Origin: Pseudomonas sp. 8Z
GTDB taxonomy: Bacteria; Pseudomonadota; Gammaproteobacteria; Pseudomonadales; Pseudomonadaceae
Direction: 5' to 3'
Assembly: GCF_902506535.1 (NCBI RefSeq)
Contig: NZ_LR733824.1
Location: forward strand, 774,526 to 838,525
Length of the DNA: 64,000 nt
Under the pieces are notes generated by a model that had not been told where the DNA came from, did not search any database, and saw only the letters and a list, made by a program, of their open reading frames with translations. Every line of letters begins with the position of its first letter. Position 1 is the stretch's first letter. Below are positions 56,822 through 64,000 of this stretch, piece after piece. The position numbers and the translations under genes were made by a program.

Positions 56822-58876
56822 TTGAAGCTGGAATTGAAGAACAGCTTGTCACTGAAGTTGCTCCGCGTGGTGCTGCTCTCAGCACTGGTGGTCGGGGTAG
56901 TGCTTAGCTGTGCACAAATCGTTTTCGACGTCTACAAGACGCGTCAGGCCGTCAGCAACGATGCGCAGCGTATCCTCGGCATGTTCCGCGATCCCTCGAC
57001 CCAGGCGGTGTACAGCCTAGACAGGGAAATGGGCATGCAAGTGATCGAGGGCCTTTTCCAGCACGAGTCGGTGCGCTACGCCTCCATCGGCCATCCCAAT
57101 GAACCCATGCTCGCCGAACGCTCGCGCGACCTGGCGCAAATACCCACCCGCTGGCTAACCGACCCCATTCTCGGCCAGGAACAGCAGTTCTCCACCAAAC
57201 TGGTTGGCCGCGGCCCCTACAGCGAATATTACGGCGACCTCAATATCGTCCTAGACACCGCGGCTTACGGCGAAAGCTTCGTCACCAACTCCGTAGTCAT
57301 CTTCATCTCCGGCGTATTACGCGCCATGGCCATGGGCCTGGTGCTCTATCTGGTCTACCACTGGCTGCTGACCAAGCCACTGTCGAAGATCATCGAGCAC
57401 CTGACGCACATCAACCCGGATCGTCCCAGCGAGCACAAGCTGCCCATGCTCCCTGGCAATGAGAACAACGAGCTGGGCTTGTGGATCAATACCGCCAACC
57501 AGTTGCTCGCCTCCATTGAACGCAACACCACCCTGCGCCGCGAAGCGGAGAACAGCCTGCTGCGCATGGCTCAATATGACTTCCTCACCGGCCTGCCCAA
57601 CCGCCAACAACTGCAGCAACAACTCGATCAGATTCTCGAAGACGCAGGCCGCCTGCAGCGGCGCGTTGCCGTACTCTGCGTCGGTCTCGACGACTTCAAG
57701 GGGATCAACGAGCAATTCAGCTACCAGAGCGGCGACCAGTTGCTACTGGCCCTCTCCGATCGCCTGCGCAGCCACAGCGGTCGCCTCGGTGCACTGGCCC
57801 GCCTCGGTGGTGACCAATTTGCCCTGGTGCAGGCCGATATCGAGCAACCTTACGAAGCCGCAGAGTTGGCCCAGAGCGTACTGGACGATCTGGAGCAACC
57901 CTTCCAGCTCGACCGCCAGGAAGTACGCCTGCGCGCCACCATCGGCATCACCTTGTTCCCCGAAGATGGCGACAGTACCGAGAAGTTGCTGCAGAAAGCC
58001 GAACAAACCATGACCCTGGCCAAGAGCCGTTCGCGCAACCGTTACCAGTTCTACATCGCCAGCGTCGACAGCGAGATGCGCCGCCGTCGCGAACTGGAGA
58101 AAGACCTACGCGACGCTCTGGCGCAGAACCAACTGCATCTGGTCTATCAACCGCAGGTGGACTACCGCGATCACCGCGTGGTCGGCGTCGAGGCTTTACT
58201 ACGCTGGCAGCATCCACTGCATGGCTTCGTCCCGCCGGATCTTTTCATTCCACTGGCTGAGCAAAACGGCACCATCATTCCCATTGGCGAATGGGTGCTC
58301 GATCAGACCTGCCACCAGTTGCGCGAGTGGCACGATCAGGGCTTCGCCGATTTGCGCATGGCCATCAACCTGTCCACCGTGCAGTTGCACCACTCCGAAC
58401 TGCCACGCGTGGTCAACAACCTCATGCAGGTCTACCGCTTGCCGGCCAAAAGCCTGGAGCTGGAAGTGACCGAAACCGGCCTGATGGAAGACATCAGCAC
58501 CGCCGCCCAGCATCTGCTTAGCCTGCGCCGCTCCGGCGCACTGATCGCCATTGATGACTTCGGTACTGGCTATTCCTCACTGAGTTACCTCAAGAGCCTG
58601 CCACTGGACAAAATCAAGATCGACAAGAGCTTCGTGCAGGACTTACTGGAAGACGAAGACGACGCGACCATCGTGCGTGCCATTATCCAGCTCGGCAAAA
58701 GCCTCGGCATGCAGGTCATTGCCGAAGGTGTAGAGACCTCCGAACAAGAGGCTTACATCATCGCCCAAGGCTGCCATGAAGGTCAGGGCTACCTGTACAG
58801 CAAACCGCTACCGGCACGTGAACTGATACTATTTCTCAAACAATCACAACGCCTGAGTTCAGCCGCTACGCTTTGA
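56822..58876 (+). CDS. bifA: Cyclic-di-GMP phosphodiesterase BifA
   Basis: A 684-residue GGDEF-EAL protein. It has two membrane helices (about residues 12-32 and 160-180) around a periplasmic domain, a HAMP-like region, a degenerate GGDEF domain with GGDQF at 329-333, and an active-type EAL domain with EAL at 457-459. BifA of Pseudomonas hydrolyses c-di-GMP and favours swarming over biofilm. The TTG at 56822 is taken as start because AGGA lies seven bases before it and the protein then begins MKLELKNSLSLK, as in known BifA. An ATG 33 bases upstream is the alternative. Confidence 0.93.
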   Translation: MKLELKNSLSLKLLRVVLLSALVVGVVLSCAQIVFDVYKTRQAVSNDAQRILGMFRDPSTQAVYSLDREMGMQVIEGLFQHESVRYASIGHPNEPMLAERSRDLAQIPTRWLTDPILGQEQQFSTKLVGRGPYSEYYGDLNIVLDTAAYGESFVTNSVVIFISGVLRAMAMGLVLYLVYHWLLTKPLSKIIEHLTHINPDRPSEHKLPMLPGNENNELGLWINTANQLLASIERNTTLRREAENSLLRMAQYDFLTGLPNRQQLQQQLDQILEDAGRLQRRVAVLCVGLDDFKGINEQFSYQSGDQLLLALSDRLRSHSGRLGALARLGGDQFALVQADIEQPYEAAELAQSVLDDLEQPFQLDRQEVRLRATIGITLFPEDGDSTEKLLQKAEQTMTLAKSRSRNRYQFYIASVDSEMRRRRELEKDLRDALAQNQLHLVYQPQVDYRDHRVVGVEALLRWQHPLHGFVPPDLFIPLAEQNGTIIPIGEWVLDQTCHQLREWHDQGFADLRMAINLSTVQLHHSELPRVVNNLMQVYRLPAKSLELEVTETGLMEDISTAAQHLLSLRRSGALIAIDDFGTGYSSLSYLKSLPLDKIKIDKSFVQDLLEDEDDATIVRAIIQLGKSLGMQVIAEGVETSEQEAYIIAQGCHEGQGYLYSKPLPARELILFLKQSQRLSSAATL

Positions 58877-58884
58877 TAAGCGCC

Positions 58885-58919
58885 AATGAAAACGCCGCGA
58901 TAATCGCGGCGTTTTCATT
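58885..58919. terminator. Bidirectional terminator between bifA and the GIDE gene
   Basis: A perfect 16-bp stem AATGAAAACGCCGCGA/TCGCGGCGTTTTCATT with a 3-base loop. Runs of A on the left and T on the right let it work for both converging genes. Confidence 0.92.
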
Positions 58920-58940
58920 ATCGGCTGCCTGCGCCCTGCG

Positions 58941-59846
58941 TCACCAATGCTGCACGCCCAGCAACCAAGCCGTGGCCAACGCGCCAGCCAAACACAGTAA
59001 CGCGCCACCAGAGGCCTGCCAGTAGAAGTTGCGCGCCAGCTCATCCTCCCCAGAGTTGGACAAAATGAACGGCTGCGCCTCGCGCGGCCTGGCCATCTGG
59101 TTACGAGCAGGCTGCTGAACGTCTACACGCTGCCGATCCTCAGCTTCTAACTGCGCGGCCAGGCGTACATGCGTCCATTCCTGCTCATCCAACTGGCCAT
59201 TGCCATCGCTGTCGAAACGGCGCAGCAAGCCCGCAAAATCCCCCTTCCATTCGCGGATCACCGCGCCTTGGGCCGCCGACACGTCAAAAACCTGATGGGC
59301 CGCCCCCTGCGTGCTGAAGTCACCGATGGCATACAGCGGCTGGTCAACATGTAGGCGTTCTTCAACATAACGGTAGCGCTGGCCGCTGCTGAGAAAACCG
59401 AGCAATCCCGGTTTGACCAGCCGCAGTGGATGACGCTGATAACCTTCCCAGGTTTCGCGCACCACAGGACGAACCTCGGCACCGCGCGGGTCGATCAAGC
59501 ACTCGCCGGTACCATCGCTCAAACACAGCAAAGCTTCGCTACTGCCGCTATCGATCACCCGCCAGCTACTTTTTTTGTCGTCGCACTGGTATTGCTCGAT
59601 ACGAAAGCGCCACCAAAGGCAGGGTTTGCCGGTCAGCGGCCCACGAATATCGGCGTCCGGCAATGCCTGCAGCACGCCATACAACTCGACGTATCCCTGT
59701 GCCGCCGAACGAATCTTCGAAGTGGGCGTATCGAGCAAATGGCGCGCCTGCGACCAACGCCGCAGGCTCCACCAGGCGCCGCCCAGACAGGCAGCGAGGG
59801 CAAGACCGAGGGCCATGAAGAAGCCCATTGGATCAGCCTGCAGCAT
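58941..59846 (-). CDS. GIDE-domain-like membrane protein with an EF-hand
   Basis: A 301-residue protein with an N-terminal helix (about residues 8-27) and a C-terminal helix (about 275-297). The middle resembles the GIDE domain of MUL1-type E3 ligases, with GPLTGKPCLWWRFRIEQ. A canonical EF-hand loop lies at 212-223 (DSDGNGQLDEQE: Asp, Asp, Asn, Gln, Asp and Glu in positions 1, 3, 5, 7, 9 and 12), predicting calcium binding. No RING finger is present. It starts one base after the lemA stop. The function is unknown. Confidence 0.85.
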   Translation of the reverse strand: MLQADPMGFFMALGLALAACLGGAWWSLRRWSQARHLLDTPTSKIRSAAQGYVELYGVLQALPDADIRGPLTGKPCLWWRFRIEQYQCDDKKSSWRVIDSGSSEALLCLSDGTGECLIDPRGAEVRPVVRETWEGYQRHPLRLVKPGLLGFLSSGQRYRYVEERLHVDQPLYAIGDFSTQGAAHQVFDVSAAQGAVIREWKGDFAGLLRRFDSDGNGQLDEQEWTHVRLAAQLEAEDRQRVDVQQPARNQMARPREAQPFILSNSGEDELARNFYWQASGGALLCLAGALATAWLLGVQHW

Positions 59847-59847
59847 G

Positions 59848-60420
59848 TCAGTTGAACAGCGACTTGAGGTCTACGTCGGCCTTTTCCGCCTCACTGAACA
59901 CCAGCAGCTCGGCAGCCTGGAAATTGAATAGGCGCGCCAGAATCACATCAGGAAATTGCTCGATCCTCACGTTATTGAGATTCACCGCCTCGTTGTACAG
60001 CTCACGGCGGTCTGCGATGCCGTTCTCCAAACCGGTGATGCGCTGCTGCAGGTGCTGAAAGCTGTCGTTGGCCTTGAGTTGCGGGTAATTCTCGGCCAGC
60101 GCAAAGAGTTGCCCAAGACCGGCCCGCAAGCCCCCTTCAGCCTTACCCAGAGCGCTCACGTCCTTTTGCTCACGGGCACTGGCCACCGCGCTGCGAGCGG
60201 CAATTACCCGCTCCAGGGTGGCGCCTTCGTACTGCATGTACTGCTTGCAAGTCTCCACCAGCTTGGGCAATTCATCATGACGCTGTTTGAGTAGCACATC
60301 GATATTCGACCACGCCTTGCTCACGCCATGCTTGAGGCGAACCAGACCGTTGTAGAGAGTAATCGCGTAGGCGCCTAACAAAACGATGGCAACAATCAGG
60401 ATCACGGCAGTCAGGCTCAT
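59848..60420 (-). CDS. lemA: LemA family protein
   Basis: A 190-residue LemA-domain protein. One N-terminal membrane helix (about residues 4-22) is followed by a long helical domain with the family core YNGLVRLKHGVSKAWSNIDVLLKQRHDELPKLVET and the later FPDVILARLFNFQ. GGAG seven bases upstream supports the ATG at 60420. LemA proteins are membrane-bound and poorly understood; they often pair with GIDE-type or TPM-domain genes, as here. Confidence 0.92.
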   Translation of the reverse strand: MSLTAVILIVAIVLLGAYAITLYNGLVRLKHGVSKAWSNIDVLLKQRHDELPKLVETCKQYMQYEGATLERVIAARSAVASAREQKDVSALGKAEGGLRAGLGQLFALAENYPQLKANDSFQHLQQRITGLENGIADRRELYNEAVNLNNVRIEQFPDVILARLFNFQAAELLVFSEAEKADVDLKSLFN

Positions 60421-60705
60421 CGGCTCTCTCCATAAGGGGCTGCGACTGGGATGCTGGCATTCTAGCCACATCATTTGGGCTCAACAGCGATATCTCGCAC
60501 AGCCCAGGCATAAATTGGCCTTTACACATAATGCGAAACATTTGCATTATGTCGCGGTTTTTCAGGCGCAGCTTGGCTTCCAGTCGATAACCTCTGCACA
60601 TAGCTCCCCGGAAATGCAGCCCTGGCGCATTCTCCAGAGCCGATGAAGCAGTGTTCATCCGCGGATCCCAGCGCCTTCACATTAAGCTCTGTAAAGGACC
60701 CCGTC

Positions 60706-62043
60706 ATGATTCGTATGCCCCTGGCTTCTGCCAGCCTGTTGGCCATCGCCATATCCCTCGCCGGTTGTGGTGAAGACAAAGCGCCCGCCCCCCAAGCCGC
60801 CGCTCCGGCTGCCAGCGAGAGCGCCGCGCCAGTTGCCAGCGCCAGCAAGGTCGACGAAGCCGCCGCCAAAGCCGTGGTCAATCATTACGCGGATCTGGCC
60901 CTGGCTGTGTTCAGCGACGCTGCCAGCACCGGCAAGGCCCTGCAAAGCGCCGTCGACGCCCTGCTCGCCAACCCCAGCGAAGAAACCCTGAAAGCCGCCC
61001 GCCAAGCCTGGCTGGCTGCCCGCGTGCCTTACATGCAGAGCGAAGTGTTCCGCTTCGGCAACCCGGTGGTCGACGATTGGGAAGGCCAACTCAACGCCTG
61101 GCCGCTGGATGAAGGCCTGATCGACTACGTCGCCCCGGATTATCAGCATGCGCTGGGCAACCCAGGTGCGCAGGCCAACATCATCGCCAACACCGAGATT
61201 CAGGTCGGCGAAGACAAGATCGACGTCAGCAACATCACCGGCGAACTGCTGGCCAGCCTGAACGAACTGGGCGGCTCCGAAGCCAACGTCGCCACCGGCT
61301 ACCACGCCATCGAATTCCTCCTCTGGGGCCAGGATTTGAACGGCACCAAGCCGGGTGCAGGCGAGCGTCCGTACACCGACTATCTGGAAGGTGAAGGGGC
61401 CACCGGCGGCCATAACGACCGCCGCCGCGCCTACCTGAAAGCGGCTACCGACCTGCTGGTCAGCGACCTGAACGACATGGTCGAGCAATGGAAGGCAGGC
61501 GTCGAAGACAACTACCGCAGCCAACTGGTCAGCGACTCGGCCGAAAACGGCCTGCGCAAGATGCTGTTCGGTATGGGTAGTCTGTCGCTCGGCGAACTGG
61601 CGGGCGAGCGCATGAAGGTCGCGCTGGAAGCCAACTCCACCGAAGATGAGCATGACTGCTTCAGCGACAACACCCACAACTCGCACTTCTACAACGCGCT
61701 GGGTATTCGCAACGTCTACCTGGGCGAATACAAAAAGGTCGACGGCAGCACCCTGACCGGCCCGAGCCTGTCGGCAATGGTCGCGAAGATCGATGCACCG
61801 ACTGACACCACCCTCAAGGCCGACCTCGACGCCACCCAGGCCGAGCTGCAAAAGCTGGTCGACAGCGCCGAGAAGAACAACGTGCATTTCGACCAGTTGA
61901 TCGCGGCTGACAACAAAGAAGGTCAAGCGATGATCCGCGGCATCATTGCCTCTCTGGTCAAGCAGACCGGCGCCATCGAACAGGCCTCGGGCAAGCTCGG
62001 TATCTCCGACCTGAACCCGGATACCGCTGATCACGAGTTCTGA
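60706..62043 (+). CDS. icmP: Imelysin-family (M75) lipoprotein
   Basis: A 445-residue lipoprotein. The lipobox LAGC lies near residue 20, followed by an Ala/Pro/Ser-rich linker. The imelysin domain carries the family GxHxxE motif in GYHAIEFLLWGQ (His200, Glu203). Known relatives are the P. aeruginosa insulin-cleaving outer-membrane protein IcmP and iron-regulated proteins such as IrpA. Whether it is a protease or an iron-uptake component is debated. AAGGA supports the ATG at 60706. No ferrous/ferric partner gene follows; a terminator closes the unit. Confidence 0.9.
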   Translation: MIRMPLASASLLAIAISLAGCGEDKAPAPQAAAPAASESAAPVASASKVDEAAAKAVVNHYADLALAVFSDAASTGKALQSAVDALLANPSEETLKAARQAWLAARVPYMQSEVFRFGNPVVDDWEGQLNAWPLDEGLIDYVAPDYQHALGNPGAQANIIANTEIQVGEDKIDVSNITGELLASLNELGGSEANVATGYHAIEFLLWGQDLNGTKPGAGERPYTDYLEGEGATGGHNDRRRAYLKAATDLLVSDLNDMVEQWKAGVEDNYRSQLVSDSAENGLRKMLFGMGSLSLGELAGERMKVALEANSTEDEHDCFSDNTHNSHFYNALGIRNVYLGEYKKVDGSTLTGPSLSAMVAKIDAPTDTTLKADLDATQAELQKLVDSAEKNNVHFDQLIAADNKEGQAMIRGIIASLVKQTGAIEQASGKLGISDLNPDTADHEF

Positions 62044-62062
62044 TCGATCCGCGCGTGACGCA

Positions 62063-62098
62063 ACGGCTCGCCCTCTTGGGGGCGAGCCGTTTTTGTTT
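62063..62098 (+). terminator. Terminator after icmP
   Basis: An 11-bp stem ACGGCTCGCCC/GGGCGAGCCGT with a 6-base loop, then TTTTGTTTG. It lies 19 bases past the icmP stop. Confidence 0.92.
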
Positions 62099-62289
62099 GT
62101 GGGTTATGGGAGTGCCGGACTGGCGAGTTTGTATGAGTGCTCGCTTGTTTTCAGTGTTCGGGCTGCTTATCGGCGTTTCGGTATCTGTTCCGAATTGCCG
62201 CGTTTTTGCTGATGTTTTTGGTTTCGCCCTCCCGGGCGGGTGTTCCAACGCCGCTACGGCGTGTTCAGATATTCCGGGTTTCGCCCCCT

Positions 62290-62440
62290 CGGGCGACTCA
62301 CTTTTCTTTGAAATGCGCAAAGAAAAGTAAGCAAAAGAAAGCGCACCCCGCCATCCGGGTCTCGCTTCGCTCGACTTCCCTCACTCCGGCACCGCTCCGG
62401 GGTCGGCTTGCAAGGGCCATCCATGGCCCTTCAAGCGGGG
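62290..62440 (+). repeat. Interspersed repeat, left inverted copy
   Basis: It begins near CTCGGGCGACTCACTTTTC, continues through AAAAGTAAGCAAAAG, a GCTTCGCTCG-rich middle and CTCCGG motifs, and ends at GGGCCATCCATGGCCC. It shares this order of blocks with the complement of 62800-62955. The open frames across it are low-complexity artefacts of this repeat, which I know as widespread in pseudomonads. Confidence 0.6.
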
Positions 62441-62799
62441 CCGCCATCGGTATCTCGCGGCATCCATACCGCTCGCCCCCTGTGCAATGCCTACGTTCGG
62501 CCTCCTGAAGGGGGCATTTGCGCGCCTGAACGAACTGGTATACCAGGTGTTGCACACAGTGTTTTGGTAGTCGTGAAGTCGCGATGGGGCGCCGAGCTAA
62601 ACCAATAGTTTCATTCGCGTAGTTTCATGCGCTTAGATAGCTTGTCGGCTTTCAGTCGGCATCTTGGTCAGCCCTAGGGCTGACCAGTGTTCAGGCACGC
62701 AGAGTCTCGGGGAATAACCGTAGTTTCAGGCGCGTGCAGAGCCCGCCCAGGAGGGCGAACGGAATCGTCGTGGAAGAGGTTGAGCGACATGGATGTCGC

Positions 62800-62955
62800 G
62801 AGAGCTGCGATGGGCCATGGATGGCCCACCGCGGCGGGCCTCTGGAGCGGCGATGGAGTGAGCGAACCCTCGCGCAGCGAGGGCCGGATGAAAGGGCGGA
62901 GGTTTTGGTTACTTTTGCCCCAAAAGTGACTCGCCCGGGAGGGCGAAACGGGACT
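62800..62955 (-). repeat. Interspersed repeat, right inverted copy
   Basis: Read on the minus strand it starts at CTCCCGGGCGAGTCACTTTT. It passes AAAAGTAACCAAAAC, a GCGAGGG-rich middle and CTCCATCGCCGCTCC, and reaches GGGCCATCCATGGCCC near 62812. It faces the copy at 62290; the about 360 bases between them hold no gene. Confidence 0.6.
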
Positions 62956-63002
62956 GTCAGTAATTTTGTGTTCGGGCATCACATGCGTTTAAGGTGCATG
63001 AC

Positions 63003-63074
63003 ATGCCTAGCAAAAAGACCCCGGCCATCAAGGCCAAGAAAGAGCTGCCTGAGATTCCTAAGGAGCTGGTCGAA
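63003..63074 (+). pseudogene. N-terminal remnant, possibly of an IS256-type transposase
   Basis: An ATG opens about 24 codons reading MPSKKTPAIKAKKELPEIP and then KELVERL. This resembles the N-terminus of IS256-family transposases, which have a basic start followed by an IPKELL-type motif. After codon 24 the frame runs into sequence antisense to an rRNA leader and stops at 63143. The rest of any transposase is missing. The resemblance is from memory and short, so other origins are possible. Confidence 0.35.
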
Positions 63075-63283
63075 CGCTTGGGTTTTGAGAAAACCCTAAA
63101 CTTGGCTCAGCAATCGCAAATCTCTTTATTACTAAAGAGTTAACTCTCGAATTAACGAGTGTTGCTTTGTGATGCTGATAATCTTTCGACTCTCAGTCTT
63201 ACTTCACAAGCACCCACACGAATTGCTTGATTCAGTTGTTAAAGAACAGTTGGTTAAGCCTTTCGTCTCAACCGAGGCCGCGC
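63074..63283 (-). other. Orphan rRNA operon leader with boxA antiterminator
   Basis: On the minus strand this follows a pseudomonad rrn leader: boxA TGTTCTTTAACA (63237-63248), then AATTCGTGTGGGTGCTTGTG, GATTATCAGCATCACAAAG, GCTGAGCCAAGTTTAGGG and TTTTCTCAAAACCCAAGC. The match ends at about 63074, within roughly 10 bases of where the 16S rRNA should begin. No 16S, 23S or 5S sequence follows. It is driven by the three promoters listed next. Confidence 0.75.
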
Positions 63284-63311
63284 ATTCTACAGCAGCCTTT
63301 CAATCCGTCAA
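63284..63311 (-). promoter_or_regulatory. rrn-type promoter, proximal (P3)
   Basis: Minus strand: -35 TTGACG (63306-63311), 16-base spacer, -10 TAGAAT (63284-63289), then a GC-rich GCGCGGCC discriminator typical of stringently controlled rRNA promoters. It lies about 35 bases before boxA. Confidence 0.8.
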
Positions 63312-63401
63312 GCTGTTTTTCGATTTTGTTTCCAGAGAAACTTCTTTCTACTCAACCACTTGCGCTTTCGATCAGAGCTTCTTCTCTCAAGCGGGAGGCA
63401 A

Positions 63402-63429
63402 ATCATACAGCGTTCAAAACCGCTGTCAA
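63402..63429 (-). promoter_or_regulatory. rrn-type promoter, middle (P2)
   Basis: Minus strand: -35 TTGACA (63424-63429), 16-base spacer, -10 TATGAT (63402-63407), followed by TTGCCTCCCGCTTG. Confidence 0.85.
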
Positions 63430-63508
63430 CACCTCTTTTCTACCGCTCTCGATCCACTTGATCGAATCACCAACAGGACTCAACCACCACCCTGTCGACC
63501 GGCGCGCA

Positions 63509-63536
63509 TTCTACATCCAGCAGAATACGCGTCAAG
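63509..63536 (-). promoter_or_regulatory. rrn-type promoter, distal (P1)
   Basis: Minus strand: -35 TTGACG (63531-63536), 16-base spacer, -10 TAGAAT (63509-63514), then GCGCGCCGGTCG. It starts 18 bases past the tyrS stop codon. Confidence 0.8.
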
Positions 63537-63553
63537 CCTTGATTGCAGTCTTG

Positions 63554-64000
63554 TTACTCTGCTTTGAGGAGCGTGATGCGCGCAAAGGCTTTCTTACCAG
63601 CCTGACAGATATGAGTGGAACCTACTTTGAAGAGGAAGGCGCGATCGACCACCTCACCGTCAACACGCACGCCACCCGACCCAAGAAGATCGCGAGCTAC
63701 CGCTGCATTTTTAACCAAGCCTGCCTTGTTAAGAACAGAGGAGATCGGCATATCCTCAGCCGAAGCCAGCTCCACCCCTGGCAAATCTTCGGGCAACTCG
63801 CCATCTTTCATGCGATTACCAGCAGAACGGTGTGCGCTGGCAGCAGCCTCCTTACCATGGAAGCGCGCAACGAGCTCTTCAGCCAGCTTGATTTTGATAT
63901 CGCGAGGATTCGCTCCCTGCTCGACATCACGCTTGAACTGCCCAATCTCCTCCATGGTACGGAAGCTGAGCAGCTCGAAGTAACGCCACATCAGTGCATC
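63554..64000 (-). CDS. tyrS: Tyrosyl-tRNA synthetase, C-terminal part
   Basis: The last 148 residues of a class I tyrosyl-tRNA synthetase; the 5' part lies beyond the window. The visible part begins [13 protein letters not shown], typical of the TyrZ-type enzyme in Pseudomonas. The C-terminal S4 RNA-binding domain follows (about the last 60 residues: [32 protein letters not shown]). The frame is open to the right edge with no break. As I recall, P. aeruginosa has an rRNA operon directly after this gene, which makes the orphan rrn leader here informative. Confidence 0.93.
   Translation of the reverse strand, partial: DALMWRYFELLSFRTMEEIGQFKRDVEQGANPRDIKIKLAEELVARFHGKEAAASAHRSAGNRMKDGELPEDLPGVELASAEDMPISSVLNKAGLVKNAAVARDLLGSGGVRVDGEVVDRAFLFKVGSTHICQAGKKAFARITLLKAE

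Noticed and set aside
60682..62034. A 450-codon minus-strand open frame
   Set aside because: Antisense to icmP; its composition mirrors the real gene's codons.
62137..62508. A 123-codon open frame with a hydrophobic start and KSKQKKAHPA-type middle
   Set aside because: It runs across the interspersed repeat. Its peptide is the translation of that repeat, frequently mis-annotated as a hypothetical protein. No ribosome site.
63169..63567. A 132-codon plus-strand open frame before tyrS
   Set aside because: It is antisense to rrn promoters and leader; the peptide has no coding signature.

Overview
The window reads as chromosomal DNA of a Pseudomonas, probably of the P. mendocina/P. aeruginosa side of the genus. 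The evidence is a purU-mvaT-sbcB neighbourhood with an MvaT H-NS-like protein, the minCDE cluster next to an LpxL-type acyltransferase, a BifA phosphodiesterase beside sodB, an imelysin-type lipoprotein, and REP palindromes of the familiar pseudomonad type. The species-group assignment is inference from remembered gene order and protein similarity; no search was run.

Layout. 1-15.4 kb is mostly housekeeping: pirin, patatin, lipid A acyltransferase, minCDE, rluA, M18 aminopeptidase, gmhA, an AraC regulator, a second Lon-type protease (AsrA-like), a chagasin-like inhibitor and an ABC-2 exporter. 15.6-39.0 kb is an aldarate/hexuronate island. One minus-strand run holds kdgD, gudD, an MFS carrier, garD, an FAD oxidase and a 2-hydroxyacid dehydrogenase. 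Divergent from it are a second glucarate dehydratase and a TctCBA transporter. A LysR gene, a talarate/galactarate dehydratase and a LacI regulator follow. Then come uronate dehydrogenase, a lactonase, a TRAP transporter, a DMT exporter and a FadR-type GntR regulator. 39.5-62.0 kb returns to conserved loci: a HerA-like ATPase, CBS protein, purU, mvaT, sbcB, an RDD-SpoIIM-DUF4129-DUF4350-MoxR-DUF58 operon, sodB, amt, bifA, a LemA/GIDE pair and icmP. 62.1-64 kb is a rearranged junction ending in the 3' part of tyrS.

How the genes work together. Hexuronates could enter through the TRAP system, be oxidised by Udh to aldarolactones, be opened by the SMP-30 lactonase, and be dehydrated by GudD, GarD or TalrD/GalrD to 5-keto-4-deoxyglucarate. 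KdgD would convert this to 2-oxoglutarate semialdehyde. The semialdehyde dehydrogenase that would complete the route is not in the window. Repeated TTGTCATA-type palindromes before both catabolic promoters and before the GntR gene suggest one GntR-centred regulon. A CG-centred palindrome before the talarate dehydratase gene suggests a LacI sub-circuit.

Two things stand out beyond gene content. First, a family of about 140-175 bp elements occurs at least five times. Their outer and inner stems change sequence between copies yet keep pairing, around a constant loop. Second, three tandem rRNA-type promoters and an rrn leader with boxA lie just after tyrS, but the 16S gene they should feed is absent: the leader stops a few bases short of the expected 16S start, and a short transposase-like remnant takes its place.
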